This document shows positions 43,272-48,670 of a stretch of DNA of 48,670 nt, piece by piece. Source of the DNA: Zygnema cylindricum (taxonomy: Eukaryota; Streptophyta; Zygnematophyceae; Zygnematales; Zygnemataceae); contig JBBHKE010002465.1 in assembly GCA_037447655.1 (NCBI GenBank), forward strand, positions 1-48,670, read 5' to 3'. The position numbers and the translations under genes were made by a program. The notes below the pieces were generated by a model, which did not search any database, was not told where the DNA came from, and saw only the letters and a program-made list of their open reading frames with translations. Positions within the stretch are counted from its first letter, which is position 1. Each line of letters opens with the position of its first letter.

Positions 43272-44233
43272 AAAAAACGGAGGCAAATGGAGGCAAAAGG
43301 AGGTAAAGAGAGGGGAAAGGGAGGCAATTGGAGGCAAACGGAAGCACATAAAGGCAATCGGAGTCAAACAGGGGCAAACGGAGGGAAATGGAGGGAAATG
43401 GAGGCAAACGGAGGTAAACAAAGGCAATGGGAGGGCAACGGAGATAAGCGAGGGCAATAAAACGGGACAAACGAGGGCAATGGTAGAGCTAACAGAGCCT
43501 AACGTAGGAAAACATAGGCAAACATGGGCAAACGGAGGCAAACGAAGAAACATAGAGGCCCGCGAGGCAAAGGGGGACAAACGAGGGCAAACCAGGGAGA
43601 AAAACAACAAACAAGGGCAGACGGACGCAAACAGAGGAAAGTAGAGGCACACGAGGGTAAACGAGAGCAAACGGGGAAAAACGGAGGCAAATGGAGGCAA
43701 CGCGATTGCGAACCGAGACAAACAAGCAAACAAAGACAAAGGGAAGGCTAAGGCAGGCAAAGTGGGGCAAACTGAGGCAAACGCTGGCAATGGGAGGGGA
43801 AACTGAGACAAACGAGGCGAACGGAGGCAAACGGAGGCAGGAGGAGGGCAAAGGGAGGCAAACGGAGAGAAACAAGGGCAAGAGGGAAACGGTGGCAAAT
43901 GAAGGCAAACAAAAACAATGAGAGGCAAACGGAGATAAACGCAGGACAAATAAAGGCCCAGAAGGGCGAATAGGGGCAAAGGGAAGGCAAACAGAGGCAA
44001 ACAAAGACAATTAGAAGCAAATGAAGGCAATTGGAGTCAAAAGGAGGCAAATAGAGTCAAACAGGGACGGATGAGGCCAAACGGGGCCAAACAACGGCAA
44101 GTGGAGGAAACCGGAGACAATGGGAGGGCAAATGAAGACAAACAGGGGCAAATTATAGCAAATGGATGCAAGAAAAAATAAATAAAAAAAAAAGAAAAAA
44201 ATGGCTAACTTTATTAAAAAGCACGATGGTAAA

Positions 44234-44340
44234 CCATCTGAGTCCATGGGAACAAAAGGAAGTAGCATGGCAAAAAATGAAAAACCACATGTCGGGGTAA
44301 GAAACAAAAAGGATAAGCAAGGCAAAAGCAACGAAAATAC
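44234..44340 (+). repeat. inverted repeat arm inside satellite (left)
   Basis: 107 bp of non-satellite sequence whose reverse complement occurs at 45007-45113 with only a few mismatches (for example GAGTCCATGGGAACAAAAG here, CTTTTGTTCCCATGGACTC there). The loop between the arms is 666 bp. Confidence 0.9.
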
Positions 44341-45006
44341 AAAAAGATAGCAAGTAAACCAAAAACACCCAAAGAAGCAAAAAACAACAAACGAAACATC
44401 AAAGGAAAGAGCCAGACAATGGGAGGGCGAACTGAGACAGACGGGGCAATGGGAGAGTTAACATAGCTAAACGGAGGATAACAAAAGGAGTTGGAGGGCA
44501 AACAGAAAAAACGAGGGCAAATGGAGGCAAACGTGGCAAACAAAGAAACTAGGGCAAACGGAGACAAACGTAGGCAAATGGAAGCAATTAGAGGGAAACA
44601 TGGGCAAACCAGGTGAAACAGAAACAAACGGAGGTAAATGGACAGCAAACAAAGTAAAATGAAGATAAAAGAGGGCAAATGGGGGCAAAGGGAGACATTG
44701 AGAGGGCAAACGCAGACTAATGAGGGTAAACAGTGACAAATGAGGGCAAATAGAGGCAAAAGGAGGCAATCACAGAGAGAAGGAGAGGAGGCGACCACAA
44801 AGAAAAGGAGGCAAGGACGGGGCAAATGGAGACAAACAAAGGCAAACGGAGGCAAATAAGGGTAAACAGAGATAAGGAGGCAATGAGAGGGCAAACGAAG
44901 CCAAATGTAGGTAAACGGAGGCAAATGGAGACAATCAGAAGAAAATAGAGGCACACGAAGGCAAACGGGGGCAAATAGAAGCAACAGAGGCAAATGTAGG
45001 CTTTTC

Positions 45007-45113
45007 GTATTTTCGTTGCTTTTGTCTTGCTTATCCTTTTTGTTTCTTCCCCCCACATGTAGGTTTTCAGTTTTTGCAATGCTACTTTCTTTTGTTCCCA
45101 TGGACTCAGGTGG
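45007..45113 (-). repeat. inverted repeat arm inside satellite (right)
   Basis: Partner of 44234-44340. No terminal duplication or known transposon end is visible. Confidence 0.9.
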
Positions 45114-46012
45114 TTCAACATATTAGAGTGAAACGGAGACAAACGGTGAACAGAGGCACATGGAGACAAACGAGAGCAAATAACGTCAAATTAGAGCAAA
45201 CGGAGGCAAATGCAACGCAATGGAAGGAAATGGAGGTAATAAGAGGGCTAACGAAGACAAAAACAACGGCTAACGAGGGCAAACAAAGGCATATTGAGGT
45301 AAACGAAGGTGATCGGAGAGAAAAGTAGGCAATGACAGAGCAAACGGCAACAAACGGAGACAAACAAGGGCGATTGGAGGCAAATGGAGCCAAACAAAGG
45401 TAATGAGAGGGCAAACAAAGGCAATGAGAGTAAAACGGAGACGAGGGCAAACGCAGAAAATCGGAGGTAAATGGAGGGCAAACGAAGGCAAATTGAGGCA
45501 AAAGGAAGCCAGATGATGGCAAACCAAGGCAATGAGACTGAAACGAGACAAACGAGGGCAAACGGAAGCAAACGGAGAAAAATGAGAGAAAACAACGATA
45601 AGCGAGGGCAAACAGAGGCAAATGGACGGAGGCCCACGAGGGCAAACGAGGGCAAGCGGAGGCAAACGGAGGCAAATGCACAACAAATGGAGGCAAACGG
45701 AGATAATACGAGGGCAAACAAGAGCAAATGGAGGCAAACAGAGGCAATAAGAGGGCAAACGAAGACCAACAGAGACAAACGGAGACAAACGGAGACAAAC
45801 GGAGACAAACGGAGGCAAACGGAAGCAATGGTAGTGCAAACGGAGACAAACAAAGGCAAAACGGAGCAAACGAGGGCATACAGAGGCAAACGGAGGGAAC
45901 GAGAGGGAAAGGGAGGGAGGGAGGTGAGCATAGGCAGTGGGAGGGCAAAAGGAGACAAATGAGGAAAAACGACGCCAAATGAGGGCAAATGAAAGCAGAC
46001 GGCAACAAAACG

Positions 46013-46280
46013 AAACTTGAACAAAACTGGACGGGACAGGGTGGGATGATATAAAGAAATAAAACGAACCGAAATAAAACAAAACGAAATAGAACGAAAC
46101 CAAACAAAAATAAAAAGAAAGAGAACAGAATAGAACAAAACGGTATTTAAACAATATAAAACGAAATAAAACTAGACGGAACAAAATTGAATGCGAAATA
46201 TCATAAAAGTGCCGCTCCAATTATTTAGAAGGTCAAATGGTAATAGAGTCCAAAAAAAAAAAAAAAAAAAAAAAAACAAA
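46013..46280. repeat. A-rich degenerate repeat and poly-A
   Basis: AAAACGAAAT-type words at 46030-46180, then a run of about 25 A at 46250-46276. Could be a decayed continuation of the satellite; the poly-A run could also be a retroposon tail, but no body was recognised. Confidence 0.5.
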
Positions 46281-46385
46281 CAATATTATTAGCAAATTGA
46301 AAACGAGAAAATTAAAACCAAAAACACATATAAGCGGTACAATTATTCAAGATGCAAAATTGCAAGAAAATTTATCTTTCAACTC

Positions 46386-46510
46386 TCCCTTTTCCATGTC
46401 CCTCTCCCTTTCCCTCTTCCTCTCCATCCCCTCTCCCTCTCGCTCTTCCTCTCCTGCTCCCTCTCTCTCCCTCTCTCTCTCCCTCTCTCTCTCCCTCTCT
46501 CACTCCCTCT
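46386..46510. repeat. CT-rich tract
   Basis: CCCTCTCCCTTT-like simple sequence downstream (minus sense) of the duplicated exon of the tRNA ligase. Confidence 0.85.
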
Positions 46511-46597
46511 TTCTCAACCCTTAAAAACACCTTAAACACATTCTCTATACAATACTTTTTGACACTGAAAAAAAAAAGTCAATTATGGCGAAATGTG

Positions 46598-46685
46598 ATC
46601 TCTCCCTCTCCTTCCTCTCCCTCCCACTTCTTCTCTCTGCCTCTCTTTCCCTCTCCCTCTCTCTCCCACTCCCTCTCCTTCTCAT
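46598..46685. repeat. CT-rich tract
   Basis: CTCTCCCTCTCC-like sequence directly downstream (minus sense) of the duplicate terminal exon; mirrors the tract at 46819-46890 after the primary exon. Confidence 0.85.
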
Positions 46686-46705
46686 CCATTAATTGGAAAA
46701 AAATT

Positions 46706-46816
46706 TCAACCAAGCACGACTTTCCCCGTGATTCTTAAAGGAGCGGAAAAAGAAATCCGTTGAGCTTTTCCGTTTTCCACTTGTCCCCGGGAGAAAATCG
46801 TTGGGACAACATGATG
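46706..46816 (-). pseudogene. duplicate of tRNA ligase terminal exon
   Basis: The minus strand encodes QVENGKAQRISFSAPLRITG then KVVLG and a stop (46706-46708). This is nearly identical to the end of the exon at 46933-47061, and the upstream part (VVPTIFSRG) is more diverged. The two stops are 227 bp apart, so exon and GA/CT tract were duplicated together. No good polypyrimidine tract or AG acceptor is visible at its 5' side (purine-rich on the minus strand), so it is probably part of the 3' UTR rather than an alternative exon, but this is untested. Confidence 0.75.
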
Positions 46817-46818
46817 TC

Positions 46819-46890
46819 TATCCCTCTCCTTCCCTCTCCTTCCCTCTCCTTCCCTCTCCCTCCCTCTCTTTCCATCTCCCCCTCTCGCTC
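46819..46890. repeat. CT-rich tract between the exon copies
   Basis: Repeats of CTCCTTCC and CTCTCCCT on the plus strand. It follows the primary terminal exon in the minus sense. Confidence 0.85.
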
Positions 46891-46932
46891 AAAAAAATCT
46901 CAAATCGATAAGTTGAGAAATCAACCAGACTT

Positions 46933-47061
46933 TCAACCAAGCTCGACTTTCCCCGTAATAGAAAACGGAACGGAAAATGATATCCGTTGAGCTTTTCCGT
47001 TTTCCACTTGTTGAGGGAGAAAATTGGAAGCAACCGCCCTAACTGTCGGTGCTGTCCATAT
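46933..47061 (-). CDS. RLG1: tRNA ligase, terminal exon
   Basis: Last exon of a plant-type tRNA ligase (partial gene; it continues beyond the window). Minus strand, acceptor CAG at 47062-47064, phase 0, 43 codons including the stop at 46933-46935. It encodes IWTAPTVRAVASNFLPQQ, then VENGKAQRISF and SITGKVELG. Plant RLG1/RNL ends in the same pattern (WTAEG, LPQL, GKA, a Pro-Val strand, SG), completing the cyclic phosphodiesterase fold. A tandem copy lies at 46706-46816. Confidence 0.8.
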   Translation of the reverse strand: MWTAPTVRAVASNFLPQQVENGKAQRISFSVPFSITGKVELG

Positions 47062-47484
47062 CTGCCCAAAAAAAAATAAAAAAAAATGAAAATATGGAAA
47101 AAGAAATAAAAAAAAAGAAAAAAAACAAAAACAAAATCGAAACCAAAAACAAATATCAACAACAAAAATCAAAAAACAAAGAAAGCAAAATATTGCAATA
47201 TTAAAAAAAGAAAACAAAAAAGCGAAAAATGGAATAACAAAAAAAACGAAAAACAAAAAGTAAAAACAAAAAATTAAAAATTAAAACCAAAAAACAAAAA
47301 CCAAAAAAACCAAAAACCAAACACCAAAAACAAAAAAAAACAAAAAAAACAAAAAAAACCAAAAAAACCAAAAAAACCAAATAAACAAAAATACCAAAAT
47401 AAAAAAAAACCAAAATCCAAAAAAACCAATAAACCAAAATAAAATAAAATGGGAGAGAAAAATATAGGAAAAACGAGAGCGCAC
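47062..47484 (-). other. intron, A/C-rich on plus strand
   Basis: Low-complexity AAAAACCAAAAA sequence (T/G-rich in the sense of the gene), with donor GTGC at 47481-47484 and acceptor CAG at 47062-47064. Phe-rich frames here are artefacts. Confidence 0.7.
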
Positions 47485-47757
47485 CGTAATGTGAGGAAAC
47501 TCATTATGAGAGACAATTCCTTTTTTTTTGTCTTCTTCTGACCATTTGACTTCGAAAGAAGCACATTGGTTACTAAATAATAAACCGATAACTTCAACTT
47601 TTATTTCAAAATTTTCCAAAGAAGCAAATCGAGCGACATTTAAAGCTCCGTGCGACTTTCTATGGGCCAACGTTACATGGGATTTTTCTGTTTGTTTTTG
47701 TAAATCTTTCTCTTTTCCGGCAAAATAAATTTGGACTTCTTTGTCTGTTTTCAGGAG
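47485..47757 (-). CDS. RLG1: tRNA ligase, phosphodiesterase exon
   Basis: 273 bp, 91 codons, phase 0 at both ends, minus strand. Acceptor CTACAG at 47758-47763; donor GTGC after codon ACG. It encodes the 2H-phosphoesterase part: first H-x-T in SHVTLAHRKSHG (His codon 47677-47679) and second H-x-T (HIT) as the very last codons, so the active-site motif ends exactly at the splice junction and continues into IWTAPT. In plants and fungi this domain opens the 2',3'-cyclic phosphate of the 5' tRNA half before kinase and ligase steps; plant RLG1 also splices bZIP60 mRNA in the unfolded protein response. Sequence matches plant members well (TLAH-SHG, LLFS). Confidence 0.85.
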
Positions 47758-48152
47758 CTGTAGAAAGGAGATTCACAAACAATAGGAAAAAGAAAAAAAA
47801 ACAATTGAAATCGTTTCGAAGAAAACGGCAGTAATGATTATTGATAAAGAAGGAAGAAGGACATCGAAAAAGAAGGATACTAAACAAACTCGAGGGTAAA
47901 AAAAGATCCAAAAGAGAACAAAAAAAAAACAAAATAAGAAACATTTACCATCGGACGTAAGAAAAAGAAGGAAACCCGAAAAAAGAAGGAGACTGAAAAA
48001 AAAAGAGGAAACGGAGAGAGGAGGAGAACGAAAAAAAGAAAGGAAATTGAAAAAAAACAAGGAAACCGGAAAAAAAACAAGGAAAATGAGAAAGAAGGAT
48101 AACGAAAGGGTGGAGAGAGGAAAAAGGTAAGGATATTTAAAAAAAAACAAAC
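47758..48152 (-). other. intron, A-rich on plus strand
   Basis: A/G-rich low-complexity intron between two exons. Donor GTTTG at 48148-48152 in the gene's sense; acceptor CTACAG at 47758-47763. Confidence 0.7.
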
Positions 48153-48320
48153 CTGTGTCACAATTTCCCATACAGAGTCCGGTGGTAGACGAATAAAGGC
48201 GAGAGACAAACTACCAGAAAAAGCGTTTTTATTGGTTATTAAACCGGTTAAAGGAGTTTTTCCGGTCGCAATATCGGTCAATTGTTGACGAACCGAAAGT
48301 ACGACCTCCTCAAAAGGTAC
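48153..48320 (-). CDS. RLG1: tRNA ligase, exon before the phosphodiesterase exon
   Basis: 168 bp, 56 codons, phase 0 both sides, minus strand. Acceptor CTGTAG at 48321-48326; donor GT at 48151-48152. It encodes VPFEEVVLSVRQQLTDIATG to LPPDSVWEIVTQ, which joins LLKTDKEVQIYF of the next exon in frame. This is the linker and start of the phosphodiesterase domain. The ligase and kinase domains (about 800 residues in plant homologues) would lie to the right, outside the window. Confidence 0.75.
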
Positions 48321-48670
48321 CTACAGGAAAAGGTATCGAGGGTTTTATTAGAGTTTATTGTTAGGGTTTCTTTTTAAGGAAAATATTTAGGGTTTTTTCC
48401 AGGTTATTTTTTAGGGTTTTTAGTAGGGTTTTCTTTAGGATTTTTTCAGCGATATTTTAGGGTCGTATTAAGGTCATGAGAGGACTAGGAGGAGGAGAAG
48501 GAGAAGAAGGAGAAGGAAGAGGAGGAAAAGGAGGAGAAGGAGGAGGAGAAGAAGGAGAAGAAGGAAAGAAGGAAAAGAAGGAGAAGAAGGGGAGGGAGGA
48601 GAAGGAGGAGGAGAAGAAGGAGAAGACGGAGGAGAAGAAGGAAAAGAAGGAAAGAAGGAGAAAAAGGAGA
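48321..48670. other. intron with telomere-like words, then GA tract
   Basis: 48355-48440 has repeated TTAGGGTTT/TTTAGGG words resembling the plant telomere unit but irregularly spaced. On the minus strand this is the pyrimidine-rich side of the 3' splice site. 48480-48670 is a GGAGAAGAAGG-type purine tract reaching the window end. Confidence 0.65.

Larger units (their letters stand above)
43272..46012. repeat. degenerate 10-bp satellite, about 2.7 kb
   Basis: Hundreds of imperfect copies of GGCAAACGGA (variants GGCAAATGGA, GACAAACGGA, GGGCAAACGA). All read in the same orientation, including between the two inverted segments at 44234 and 45007. The complementary unit lacks stop codons, so the minus strand shows frames of up to 330 codons rich in Leu, Pro and Cys. 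These are compositional artefacts. Confidence 0.95.

Noticed and set aside
43242-46220. Very long minus-strand frames (up to 330 codons) rich in Leu, Pro, Cys and Phe
   Set aside because: They arise because the complement of the 10-bp satellite unit has no stop codon; several frames are open at once and the residue pattern repeats every 10 codons. No start context, domain or codon structure supports coding.
46818-47670. Phe-rich frames across the A/C-rich stretch
   Set aside because: Low-complexity intron of the tRNA ligase gene; only the parts bounded by splice sites and matching the ligase are real.
47528-47728. Plus-strand 66-codon frame
   Set aside because: Exact antisense of the tRNA ligase phosphodiesterase exon.
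1-48670. tRNA or rRNA genes
   Set aside because: No cloverleaf with A- and B-box sequences and no rRNA core was noticed. The tRNA-like matches are primer binding sites of LTR elements. A tRNAscan run would be decisive.

Overview
This is eukaryotic nuclear DNA, most likely from a green plant (streptophyte). The right edge carries C-terminal exons of a plant-type tRNA ligase, a plant-style GT77 glycosyltransferase exon sits near 41 kb, Ty1/copia and hAT transposons fill much of the rest, and TTTAGGG-like words occur in one intron. The species cannot be fixed from the sequence. Genes are few: about 44 kb is transposon debris, small inverted-repeat elements, simple repeats or unassigned AT-rich DNA.

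Layout. 1-0.7 kb: old LTR pieces. 2.06-2.94 kb (minus): an unrecognised open frame behind a pyrimidine-rich leader. 4.3-5.3 kb: three small inverted-repeat transposons. 5.3-19.9 kb: a nest of broken Ty1/copia elements on both strands, comprising a plus-strand RT/RNase H remnant, a minus-strand RNase H remnant, a plus-strand gag-protease-integrase copy, a nearly complete minus-strand gag-to-RNase H copy with its LTR, and a second plus-strand gag-protease-integrase copy. 20.3-21.1 kb: an 809-bp long-TIR transposon with an exact 8-bp target duplication. 21.4-30.5 kb: the two ends of a hAT transposase with four LTR/gag pieces of copia elements between them. 30.5-36.1 kb: no genes but many non-autonomous elements, including an 806-bp hAT-like element with a perfect 8-bp target duplication.

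Genes and repeats on the right. 36.16-37.34 kb (plus): a secretory-type protein resembling a plant glycosyltransferase-like family. 40.88-42.00 kb (plus): a GT77/PF03407 glycosyltransferase exon directly behind about 400 bp of (CTCCCT)n. 42.6-46.0 kb: a 14-bp minisatellite followed by a 2.7-kb degenerate GGCAAACGGA satellite that contains a 107-bp inverted pair. 46.7-48.3 kb (minus): three exons of the tRNA ligase cyclic phosphodiesterase domain plus a tandem duplicate of the terminal exon.

No operon-like or pathway relation between the genes is visible. The strongest second-look items are the duplicated terminal exon of the tRNA ligase, the inverted pair inside the satellite, the two non-autonomous DNA transposons with intact target duplications, and the LTR arrangement between the hAT halves. 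All transposon proteins seen are broken by stops, frameshifts or lost catalytic residues.
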